From NCBI GenBank assembly GCA_030272155.1, contig CP126203.1, positions 744,001 through 808,000 on the forward strand: a stretch of 64,000 bases of DNA. Reading direction: 5' to 3'. This DNA is from Tetradesmus obliquus. Lineage: Eukaryota; Chlorophyta; Chlorophyceae; Sphaeropleales; Scenedesmaceae. The first letter of the stretch is position 1, and each line of letters starts with the position of its first letter. The translations under genes were made by a program, and so were the position numbers. Under the pieces are notes generated by a model. It was given only the letters and a program-made list of their open reading frames with translations. It made no database searches and was not told the origin of the DNA. Positions 1-15,884 of the stretch are shown here, in pieces.

Positions 1-1954
1 CTACTGGTTGGGTTCAATCCGTTGATGCCGTGGTCGCGTTGCTTTCCCCGCAAAAGCAGTGCACAAAGCTTTGCTGCTGAGCTGCTGGCTTGCTCGACTT
101 CCAGGTTACTGCCAGAACTCACCGGCGACCCTTCAACGTGTTTGATCGGGAACCGAGCAGCAAGGCGTAAGGAAACGCCACGTTCACAGCACTGCTTCAG
201 GTATACGGCGTGCTTGGCAGGTGCGAAGTGCCTTTGCAACGAAATTGTATCAGAGAGTATCGCAGAACACAGGCAGTGTGCAGTGAGATGGCTTGATCTT
301 GTGACACGGACCGACCAATGCGGGATTGCCAACAAGTTTTGGGCCATGACCAACCAATGTTGGGGCAGGACCAATTGTCATGCACCCAACCTGTCAGCTG
401 ACAGGGACCCGTAAAACCCGTCGATTTCACGTTTTTCTGCTGTAAGAAAGTATGGAACTCTCTGTTTGAACCAGTATCAGCCGCAGCGCCTCTGCTGTAC
501 CTCAACCAGGCTGCAGCAGGGTGCAAGTCACTGCTGTCACTGATGCCATTTTGTGTAGCCTGCGCTCATCTTGCTGCCACAAGCCTTATCAGATAAACGA
601 GTCGTAGTTCAGAGGACACGCTTGATATGTTGTGTCCATGATTGTCGTTCAGCTCAAGAAGTGACACGTCTGCGAAGGGCAGAGCGAGTGGGTTACGAGC
701 GGTTGCACCCGCCGCAACAACCCCATAGCTGCAATCGCACATGTGTAGTATAGCCATATCAGGCTCATTTGGGCCGGAAGCACTAAAGTGACCAACGTTA
801 TTTCTGCAGCGGGTTACATCGGCACAAGGTGGCTAGGCCGGCCTTCGCTGCCATCCTTGCTGGGCAGGGTATTGCAATGATCACGGGTATAACAACATTC
901 TGGCGATAATGCTGTAGGGCATTATGGTGCTCGTGCTGACGGTCAGACTGTACTGTAACAGGCACACACTGGCTTACACCCTTAACACACTGGCTGTTGG
1001 GCATGCCAGGTCATCTGTGCGGGTAGGGGTGCCTTTCACCAGGATAATCAAGGTGACCAGTGGTGCTGCGCAGCATCTGCTGCTGGTGAGGCTGCCAGCC
1101 TGCTACTCTGCATTCAGTTAACTGCCAGCCTGCTACTGTGAATTCAGCCAACGTTGGGGGCAGTATGCAGGGTGCTGATAGCGCCGCGCACAGGCTGTTG
1201 CGAACTAGGTCCAAGCTTGAACGTCAACGGTCCAAGCAGGCAAGCTGTCACGGCAACCTACGGAAAGCTGCTGATGTCCGAAGGAACATTCAAATCAGTT
1301 ATCAGTTACTCAATCCCTGATACTCCCGCCATCCATGTCCCTCCCAAAGTCAGCCCCAAACCTGCATCGTCATATACCAGTCAAAACCCCAATGTCAGCA
1401 GACCACTGCTGCTCTGCTATTCAACACACCGCACTCCACAATGCTGTGGCGCAAACACAGCTGTCAGTGCCTGGATCCTGCTGGTGCGTCATGTTAACCG
1501 CGGCATCATGCGACTAAGCTGCAGCTGCAGGATGCTGCTGTTCCAGCTGCCGCAGCAACACCACTGTGCAGCACAGATATGCAGCTGGCCAGCTAGTAAC
1601 GTTGCGTCTGCAGTCACTGCTGCAAGACCCAAATCACAGCGTTGCTGCTGCTGCTGCTGCTACTGCTGCTGCAGTTCAAGCATCTGCATGCACAAGCGCA
1701 TAGGCTACCACACCACTTGCTCCGAAAGCTGACAGAAGCAACACTCCATGAAAGCCCGTCACATGTTTTGGCCACCACTGTTGCCGCCGCAACTTCCTGC
1801 TGCTGCTGCTGTAGCTGCTGCTGCGTCAAATCAACCGCTCACAGCGGCAGGTTGCCTTGCACCAGACACACTGCTCCCACCGCTCCCGTCGCTGCTGCCG
1901 CCGCTGCCGTTGCCGCTGCCAGTCATTCAAAGCTCCGTCAACCACAGCTTAAAT
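1..1954. other. spacer without a recognised gene
   Basis: Short open frames exist on both strands, but none shows a recognisable domain, a credible exon chain or family-like composition. Triplet-rich CTG/CAG patches begin near 1640 and continue into the 3' flank of the L29 gene. A short 30-bp tandem duplication is listed separately. Confidence 0.5.
1092..1147. repeat. 30-bp tandem duplication
   Basis: The phrase CTGCCAGCCTGCTACT occurs at 1092 and again at 1122, followed each time by a near-identical CATTCAG/AATTCAG segment. It is a simple two-copy tandem repeat in spacer DNA. Confidence 0.7.
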
Positions 1955-2141
1955 TTAAAACCTGCCGAAGCCACCTGCGACCATCGCCTCCTTGCGCAGC
2001 TGCCGGCTCTCCTTGCGGTTGATGCCTGCCTCAATCTCGCGCTCCCGCAGCAGCGTAAGCAGCTGCGCAATGGAGCGGCGCACCTGCTTGAACTCGCTGG
2101 GCTTGGGGGCAATCGCCTCAGGGTTGGCTTCCTGTGAAAGA

Positions 2142-2177
<36 letters not shown>

Positions 2178-2246
2178 GTTGAGCAAGGGAATGCACCTGC
2201 TTGAACCCGCTGGGCTTGGGGGCAACGGCCTCGGGGTTGGCCTCCT

Positions 2247-2283
<37 letters not shown>

Positions 2284-3588
2284 GAGGTGGTGGAACATTA
2301 GTGTTTGGCAAGGGGTGCAAACAGAGGGCGTTGCTCGTGCTGGGAGCTCCAGGCGTGTAAGCGGTTGCGTTGACATGCTTCCGCAATGCAAGAAGTAAGG
2401 AAACATGCGCTACAGCTGTTGACAGAGCAATTGCCTTTTGCATGTACGCAGTCTACAAGTAAGCAAGCCAGCTGTGCTGTTGTGGAATTGCTGCTGCTGA
2501 GGCTGCTGCTGCCAGGGCACTGCGCCGAGACGTGTGTGGCAGGCATTGCAATCTACTCCTCCATGCACAGCAAAGCGTTCCTGCTGCTGCTGCTGCTGCT
2601 GATAGAAACTGTGAGCCCCAAGCGCATAGATGCACCCTGCTGCCAGTGCTAGCCTGCTGTGGCTGTGGCTGATGCTGCCCAGGCAGATGCTGCTGCTGCT
2701 GCTGCCATATCAGCATGCCACGCTGCTGTGACGCTGTACGAGCCTGGGGGTGCACCAGCTGCAAAGCCAGAGCACCACGCCAGGAGCAGCTGCTTGTCGC
2801 AGCAGCACAGCAGCAGCACAGCCTGATGCAACTGCTGACAGGGGCTGTCAGGACACGCTGCACCATTAATGCTGACACCAACAGGTGAAACACCCGCTAT
2901 AGGTGCCCACTCTGTCGCTGCTGCGTATCTCCTACAGCTGCCGTTGTGACTAATGCCGGCTGCCGCTGCTGCTGCCGCCGCTGCTGCTGCGCATATTCTG
3001 TGTCTGGCATGCGCGTCACTGTGTTGTCCAATCGGTGCGAGAGCTGTGCTAGCATCTGCACCACGACTGCCAGTGTGCTGCCATATGCTGTTCTAGGCTA
3101 TGACCAGCTGGTGAGTTCTGCCAGCCATGGCTGATATGACACTGCGCAGCTACCTAGCCACCCTGCTGCTATTGACTGCCCTCTGTTACTTTACTAGTGA
3201 TGCTGCAGCAGCTTCAATCGAAAACACTAGGCCTTGCTGTCCTTGTCATTGCTGCTGCTGTTGCTGCTGCCACAAGTCTAGCCAAGCCTGCCATGCTGCT
3301 GGTACATTGATGCTTCAGCCCGTTCCTAAGCACATCTACTAGCTGTATGCCTCCTCCGATGCTTCTGCTTACCGCTCCTGGGTTGATTGTGTTGCCCCTG
3401 GTCCTCTGCATGTACTCTAGCCTCAGGTGTTCCCGCTTCAGCTCTGACACCTTCTGCAGCAGCTCGGCATTGTCCAGACCCTTGAAATCTGTCGCCTTTG
3501 TGGGACGAGCTGCCACAATGACGCTGGCGCCCCTAACCTGGGGCCTGCTGCCGGCTGCCTGGAAGGCCTTGACGCGTGTGGCCAGCAT
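1955..3588 (-). CDS. PRPL29: plastid 50S ribosomal protein L29 (uL29c)
   Basis: This is the nucleus-encoded uL29 of the plastid large ribosomal subunit, which binds 23S rRNA near the exit tunnel. Two exons join in phase 0: 3588-3373 (ending GGAGCG|GTAAGC) and 2131-1955 (after TTTCACAG), giving 130 residues. Residues 1-30 are a basic, Ala/Arg-rich leader of transit-peptide type. The mature part has the L29 pattern: an ELLQKVSELKREHLRLEY helix, a linker, then VRRSIAQLLTLLRERE. The linker between the two helices is longer than in bacterial L29, and the protein ends in a basic tail, GGFGRF. The 1.24-kb intron holds a degenerate copy of the start of exon 2 at 2190-2256, and a (CTG)n tract in sense orientation precedes that copy's acceptor. 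The start ATG at 3588 is the first Met of an open frame that begins with the leader. Confidence 0.88.
2190..2256 (-). repeat. exon-2 'head' ghost in the L29 intron
   Basis: Read on the minus strand, this reproduces the CAG acceptor and about 17 codons of L29 exon 2 (EANPEAVAPKPSGFKQV against the true EANPEAIAPKPSEFKQV). It then diverges. It lies upstream of the true acceptor in transcript order and is preceded by (CTG)n. Confidence 0.85.
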
Positions 3589-4093
3589 GGTGAGTTCCTG
3601 TTATCAAGATGCTGTAAAACTCACACAGCGCAACAAGGATTCTCGGAACTTCAACTGCAGTGCTCGGCAGCTGCCATTGACCCGGCAGAAAGCAGCACCG
3701 CAAACTCGAGCCCACCGCACTGAACCCTTCCAGCACCGGTGTCGGTTCCGCGCAGCAACTATAAGCCCTTCTTACTATGACCGACACACAATTCGAAGCT
3801 GCAAGACAAGGCATTACGCATCACGCTGCAACGTGTAAGTTTTGCTCTGTGTGTGCACTCCTCTCCGGTTGTGACGCTGCTTGAGTTGCTCGACAAACCT
3901 TTTCTGAACAAACTTGCAACCGCCCACGCTCACTGCAAGCTTGTCTGGGTGATCACTTGCCTGCTCTGACTCAGCTTCTTGTACTCGCTGCAGCACACGG
4001 TCCCCTGCTTGTCCAACAAGCATTTGAGAGTAATTCAAATATAGTTCAGGCCTGCGCAGCGGGTGCAACATCGGTTACGGCTTGCTCAACAAC

Positions 4094-7000
4094 ATGAAAA
4101 TGGCGCCAGCTGCAAGACAGTGCACGATAACACAGCGTGCAGCCAGTCAAGCTGGTGAGCGTGCAACGCAAGCTTGCGACGCAGATCAACGCACTGCGCT
4201 GGACAGCCCTGACCTCCGTGTCTTCCTTTTGCAGCGCCAGCTGTACTGGCTTTCAGGCTGCACCAGCAGCAAGCAAGGCAAGCCTGCATCCCCAAGCAGC
4301 AGCACATGCCCCTGCAGCAGGCAAGGAAGCATGTACACCGTTTGACTGTGCATGCAGCACTGTCAGGCACGTCTGACGGTGACGACCACTACGTCAGCAG
4401 CAGCGAGGTGAGCCTGCTGTCCATGCCAAGTCCTGATGCTCAAGGTGCATTGGCCAGTAGCAGCAGCAGGTGCTCGCCATAGACTGCAGCCTTACACTGC
4501 TTTGCAGCTGCAGCATTACGCACTCGATCACCATGATTGCGTGCCAAAGCGTTGTGCACCCAGCGCTTACACGTGCCCCAGGAAACTTGTGCTTGCAATG
4601 CATCACCCTGCAGCATGTCTTCCTGCAAGCAGAAGCTGCCTGCACCTGTATGCTTGCACAATCCACCTCGCTGCGTGCCTGCCTCCCAAATCGCCTGCAA
4701 TGCCTGCTTGCTGTTTCCTATCCCTGCAAGCAGCGGCTGCCCACGTACCTCAAGCTTGCAAACTCCTGCATTCGCCTGACTGCTTTGCGAACCGCCTGAC
4801 GTGCTCCCGCCTGCTGCCTGCCTGCTGTGCTGCCTGCTGTGCTGCCTGCTGTGCTGCCTGCTGGTTGCTGTGTCCTGCAAGCAGCGGCTGTCCACGTACC
4901 TCAAGCTTGCGCGCATCCACAACTTGGTGCCGAGCGTCATCCTGGTCATCGTGGGAGCCTGGGTGAGTTGCCAGTCAATCTGCGCATATTGCTTACTGCC
5001 CCAAGTCGACGGGCATTTGAGTTTTTTTGCCAAGCAAGTGAATTGTGGTGTGCGCATGCCTTGCAAAGAAGCCACAACTTGGTGCCCAGCGTCATTCTGG
5101 TCATCGTGGGAGCCTGGGTGAGCCGCAAGGCTGGCAGGCACACAACACATATCCTTACTTACTTGCTATGACTTGGTGTATTGTAGTAAAAATGTAGCAG
5201 ATGAACAGCTGGTGAATGTGCAGCTCAGAGTACCAGCTGCTTGCAGGCGTCAAAGCAGAATGGACATCACAGCTGCCACACATCATCATGCGCCAGCTCA
5301 ACTCCGCATGCGCTACGACAGGCACGCTGTTGTTGACAGAGAGGTTGCATTTCGCATGAAAGCGTGGGGAGCAAAGTGGTCGAGGAATAATGTATCCGAC
5401 TAGGCTGTTGACGAGCACACGTTTTACCTGTTGCATGTGCAGGCCGGCAGCAGGCACCGCGTGTCTGCGGTGCAGAGCATCAGCGTGTGGCAAGTGGCAC
5501 GGCCGAGCAACTCAGACCTGCCAGCTGCCACACTTCATCATGCACTAGCTCACTCTCACACCTGCTGTTGTGTGTTGCAGGCTGGCAGCGGGCACCGCGT
5601 GTCTGCGGTGCAGAGCATCAGCGTGTGGCTGATGGGGCTCATCAGCGGCGGCATGGCCATCGCCAGCTGCGTGGTCAACGACTACTTTGACCTCAAGATT
5701 GACGCCAGCAACGCGCCCGACAAGCCGCTGCCGTCAGGTGAGCAGAGCGCAGCCAGGTTGTAATTGTCGTGACAGTTTGGTATGCATCATAGTACTTTGA
5801 CCTCAGGATCGACGCAAGCAACGCGCTTGACAAGCCGCTGCGATGGCTTGATGGGCAACATGATGATGATGAAGCCGCTGCCATCTGGTGCGTGCATCGA
5901 TGCAGCAAGATGCCGCGCTGCTGCTATCCAGCGTGCTCTACTGCGGCTGCCAGGACTGACCGTCTCGCCGTGCTGCCTGCTTCTGCGCCTTTCGTCTTGT
6001 GCAGGCGCCATCGCGCCAGATGCCGCGCTGCTGCTGTCCAGCCTGCTCTACTGCGGCTGCCTCATTGCAGCCTGTCTCATGGAGCCCAGCCGCCTGCGCA
6101 GCATTGTGGCCTTCAGCGCTGCCGCCACGCTGCTGTATACGCCGCTGTTCAAGAGGCTCACGGGCGTCAAGAATGCAACAGTGGCGACGGTGATCGCGCT
6201 GGCACCATTGGCTGGCGCGCTGGCGGCGGGCGCGGTGAGGAGTAATACTTGTATGCAGTTTTCTACTTTTTGTGGTGTGTTGTGGATGCTGCTGGTCGTG
6301 TAGTGTCCCGTTGGTTGGCTGGGAACAGTGTGCCTGTAGAGTGCTGGCCTGTTTCATGGAGCCCACGCTGGCTCGAGCGCGGGCGGCGGGCGCGGTGAGG
6401 AGTAGTGTGTGCTGTGGATGCTGCTGGGCGCGTAGCGTGGTGGTGTGCTCACAGTGCTTGCAGTGCATGGCAGGTGTGCTGCTCAACCTGGTGTTGCTGC
6501 AAATGTCCCGTGAACTCTGTTGGGCTGCGGCTCCTGCTTCTGTGCACCATGACAGGTTACCGCGTCACGCTATGCGTACTTTGCGTTAACCTCATCACAC
6601 ACAAACTGCCTGTCGCATGCTCTGCCTCCCTGCAGGGTGACGCGGGCTTGCTGCGGCTGCTGCCGGCCACGCTCTTCGCCTTCTCCGGCGTCATGTTCCG
6701 CGAGATCCTCATGGACTTGAACGACCATGCTGTATGACCTGCCCTGCAGGCAGCACCCTCTGATTCTGCACACCGTGTTACCTACCTCACGCCAGCACAG
6801 AATGTGGAAAAACAAACAGCTTCATGTCAGTTACCCACTCGCACGCTTGTCTCTCTCTGCGACTGCCCCTCTCTCCTTCCCCTGCAGGGCGACGCAGGTC
6901 TGCTGCGGCTGCTGCCGGCCACGCTCTTCGCCTTCTCCGGCGTCATGTTCAGGGAGATCCTGATGGACCTGAACGATGCAGAGGGCGACAGGCAGGCGGG

Positions 7001-7391
7001 CGTCTGGACGCTCCCCGTGCTGCTCGGCAAGCCTGCAGCGCTGCTCTGCGCGGCCAGCTGCGCGCTGCTGGGCTGTGGGGGTGCGCTGGTGCGGCTGCTG
7101 CAGTCGAATGTGCTGCTGGAGCAGCTTGTTGCGCCCGGAGGGGTCGCAGCGGTGCAACAATGGCTGGCGGGTGTGGGGTTGAGTGGTGTTGCTGTGCATG
7201 CAGCTGGCGTGTTGGAGGGGCTGGCGGTTGGGCTGCCGTGTGCTGTGCTGGGTGTGATTGCCACGCAGCTGATGAGGCTGGCGCTGGGGGTGTGGCGTGA
7301 GAAGTTTTCGGAGCAGGAGGTGGGCAGGGCGGTGGGCGGGTGCCTCAAGTTTGTGGGCTGGGGTATCCTGCTGCTGGCTGCCATGGGCTGA
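4094..7391 (+). CDS. UbiA-family prenyltransferase, probably plastid-targeted
   Basis: This is an integral-membrane prenyltransferase. Six exons join with matching phases: 4094-4154, 4235-4407, 4882-4962, 5581-5737, 6005-6234 and 6888-7391, giving 401 residues. Residues 1 to about 70 are basic and Gln/Ala-rich, as in a transit peptide. Exon 3 begins the catalytic domain (YLKLARIHNLVPSVILVIVGAW). Exon 4 carries the first Asp-rich motif, NDYFDLKIDASNAPDKPLPSG without a break. Exon 6 carries the second, DLNDAEGDRQAG, followed by hydrophobic helices. The REILMDLND-EGDR context recalls archaeal-type geranylgeranylglyceryl-phosphate transferases and chlorophyll synthase more than homogentisate or 4-hydroxybenzoate transferases, but the substrate cannot be assigned. 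Exons 1 and 2 rest on splice-site logic and phase only. Exon 3 could start at 4885 instead. Nearly every junction has a degenerate copy in the neighbouring intron. Confidence 0.8.
4727..4762 (+). repeat. UbiA exon-3 head ghost
   Basis: This copies the acceptor CTGCAAGCAG and the first codons of exon 3 (QRLPTYLKLA against QRLSTYLKLA). It lies about 150 bp upstream of the true acceptor and then turns into unrelated sequence. Confidence 0.85.
5078..5122 (+). repeat. UbiA exon-3 tail ghost
   Basis: This copies the last part of exon 3 (HNLVPSVILVIVGAW), including the GTGAG donor. It lies downstream of the true donor at 4963. Third-position changes show that it is an older copy. Confidence 0.9.
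5441..5500 (+). repeat. UbiA exon-4 head ghost
   Basis: The acceptor GCAG and the start of exon 4 (AGSRHRVSAVQSISVW against AGSGHRVSAVQSISVW) are repeated about 140 bp upstream of the true exon 4. Confidence 0.9.
5789..5898 (+). repeat. UbiA exon-4 tail ghosts (two)
   Basis: Position 5789 onward repeats the exon-4 end around YFDLRIDASNALDKPL with one-base changes. A second, shorter copy near 5866-5898 repeats KPLPSG and a GTGCGTG donor. Both lie downstream of the true donor at 5738. Confidence 0.8.
5899..5951 (+). repeat. UbiA exon-5 head ghost
   Basis: This repeats the exon-5 start (DAALLLSSLLYCGC region) with the same order of CTG-rich codons. It lies upstream of the true acceptor, whose AG ends at 6004. 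Confidence 0.8.
6340..6412 (+). repeat. UbiA exon-5 tail ghost
   Basis: GCGGCGGGCGCGGTGAGGAGTA recurs in near-identical form at 6385, copying the exon-5 end and donor (true donor at 6235). Position 6350 also repeats a CATGGAGCCCA phrase from inside exon 5. Confidence 0.75.
6631..6726 (+). repeat. UbiA exon-6 head ghost with early stop
   Basis: This is an acceptor TGCAG followed by about 28 codons almost identical to the true exon 6 (GDAGLLRLLPATLFAFSGVM onward through ILMDLND). It then diverges and stops (HAV-stop). Its splice phase equals that of exon 6, so using it would truncate the protein inside the second Asp-rich motif. Confidence 0.88.
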
Positions 7392-7530
7392 GTGGGACAC
7401 ACTCGCTGTTTCTGGACATATTACCTGCATGCGGTGTCCAGGGCCGTGTGGTTGCTTGCTTCAGTCTGGCGGAGCATGCAATGCACAGTGCGGCGGTTGT
7501 TAGGGGCTCCGGCGCATGTGATGCCTGCTC

Positions 7531-7988
7531 AGCAGGCAGTTATGTTCAGGGAGATCTTGATGGACCTGAACGATGCAGAGCGCGACAGGCAGGCGGGCGT
7601 CTGGACGCTCCCCGTGCTGCTGGGCAAGCCTGCAGCGCTGCTCTGCGCGGCCAGCTGCGCGCTGCTGGGCTGTGGGGGTGCCCTGGTGCGGCTGCTGCAG
7701 TCGAATGTACTGCTGGAGCAGCTCGTAGCGCCCGGAGGGGTTGCAGCGGTGCAGCAATGGCTGGCGGGGGTGGGGTTGAGTGGATTCAGGGTGCATGCTG
7801 CAGCTGTGTTGGAGGGGCTGGCGGTTGGGCTGCCGTGTGCTGTGATCGGGGTGATTGCCACGCAGCTGATGCGGCTGGCGCTTGGCGTGTGGCGGGAGAA
7901 ATTTTCGGAGCAGGAGGTGGGCAGGGCTGTGGGCGGCTGCCTCAAGTTTGTGGGCTGGGGTATCCTGCTGCTGGCTGCAATGGGCTAG
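7531..7988 (+). pseudogene. second copy of the UbiA terminal exon
   Basis: Starting after GCTCAGCAG at 7540, this copy repeats about 150 codons of exon 6 through its stop codon, with few changes and no frameshift. The second Asp-rich motif reads DLNDAERDRQAG, so the Gly of EGDR has become Arg. The first 18 codons of exon 6 are missing. The AG at 7538-7540 keeps the same phase, so it could act as an alternative terminal exon; otherwise it is a decaying duplicate in the 3' flank. Confidence 0.8.
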
Positions 7989-8188
7989 TTTAGTAGGTGT
8001 TCGTTGGTTAGCAGCTTGCATGCGGTGTGATGGGAGCGTGGGGTTGCTGGCTGCAGTCTGGCAGAACAGCGTGCAATGCACAGTGCGGGGCTTTGGTGTC
8101 ACACACGGCATACAGGGCGTCTTTCCAGCAGGCGGTGGGTGCTGGCAGCTTCTGTAAAAGCAGGCTCTTCTTGCTGTTTGAGCAGTTG

Positions 8189-8248
8189 GCGGATGCCTCG
8201 AGTTTGTGGTCTGGGGCATCTTGCTGCTGGCTGCAATGGGTTAGTGTA
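8189..8248 (+). repeat. third fragment of the UbiA terminal exon
   Basis: CTCGAGTTTGTGGTCTGGGG followed by ATCTTGCTGCTGGCTGCAATG and a TAG stop repeats the last 16 or so codons of exon 6. It is shorter and more diverged than the 7531-7988 copy. Confidence 0.8.
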
Positions 8249-8249
8249 G

Positions 8250-14545
<6,296 letters not shown>

Positions 14546-15884
14546 GGCAGCTGCAGCTGGGGCTGGAAAAATCAAAGAGAAATGGAAGAGAAAAGTTGAT
14601 GAAATGGCCAGGAGCGACTAGCCTGGCAAGCTAGGCTAGCTTGGGTCCCTCGCACTGTCATGGTATGGGGAGTGACAGTGTCAGGGTGTTCTGGGTAGTG
14701 TTGTGTCTTGTGCATTCACCCAACGCTGCAGCAGCAGTTGTTGACGGCAGTGCATTCCGGGCCTGCGTTGGGGAGGGTGGCTGTTGGGAGCCTGTGTTAA
14801 AGACAGTAAGTCCACATGCACGCACCTTCAAGCAGTGATGTGTAAGCTTGGTGGTATTTCGCCAGCAAGGCGGTCACCTGCTAGCAGTGCTAGCACTGCT
14901 GCGGCGCGTTGTTTGCAGATGGCTGCGGGGTGGTTCAGAGATTGGATGCGTTGTGACTCCTCTCATTGCAAACCGAATGCGTTTGGAGGTCGTCATGGGG
15001 ACGCTGCATCTGCCTGGCGCAACACAGAGGCTGGCAGTGTCTGCAGCACCCAGTACTGGTGCAGGCGCGTCCGATGATGAGTCATCATCTCCTGGCCGTG
15101 ATGCCGCACCCGCAGCGGCTGATGGCGCCAGTACAGCAGCCTCCACCTGCTCACCAGCATACATTACACCTGGTTTGAGGCCACGGGGCACACCCCTCTC
15201 AGCAGCATACATAGTAAGCTATGGCTTGATTGATGACATGAACTTCATGAAGTTGAACTTCATCATGTCGTTCCCAGGCTGGCACCTTACACCCAACACA
15301 CCTGCCCTGGCAGAGGCGCCTCCTAGATACGTGAGTGAGCAGTATATGGCATTCAGCTGTTGCAAACTGCACTTCCTGCATCTCTTAATGAAAACGGGGC
15401 GACCAGTGGGAGTGACATGAACACATCGAATGTTGGGGTCCAGCAAGTCCAGCACACCTTGCTCGAGAGCGAGAGTCCCAATATAAAATCTTAAACGGGC
15501 AGTAAAGCTAAGGCGCTGACGAAAAGGCCGCTGAGCGCTGTGTAATCAGGCTGCAGCATTGTCACTTCAGGTCTTGACCAGGTCTTCAGTGGGCGTAAAC
15601 CGCTACGGCGTTAGCATCTGTCGATGGTGCTCACACAGCAGGCTGACCGCGAATGCATTCTATGTTTCTGTTAAGTTCAACACAGTCAACCCAACTCAAT
15701 AGCTAACGCAAGGATATGATAGTGCTTGGACGCGATTCACAGCCTGCTCACGGAGACTGATGTACTGTCAAAGATCAACGAAAACACATTTAAGAGCTCC
15801 AATATATTTCGGCAGAATCGTGTTCGCTGTCGTTAGCGTGCTTGCCCGCCATAGGTTGAGCTGTCAAGACACCATCTCCGCAAC
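14546..15884. other. 3' flank of the RUB gene and spacer
   Basis: A TGTAA motif lies at 14841. A plus-strand open frame at 14848-15420 contains a Ser/Ala/Asp-rich stretch (DDESSSPGRDAA) and a GTAAGC just after SAAYI, but no domain, start or partner exons could be established. An unknown short gene is possible. Confidence 0.4.

Noticed and set aside
6631..6726. Considered as the true exon 6 of the UbiA gene
   Set aside because: It breaks off after the first half of the second Asp-rich motif and meets a stop; the 6888 copy continues to the end of the domain.
14848..15420. 190-codon plus-strand frame behind the ubiquitin-NEDD8 gene
   Set aside because: The start is not an ATG in a good context, composition is low-complexity, and no partner exon could be joined; could be part of a noncoding 3' flank.
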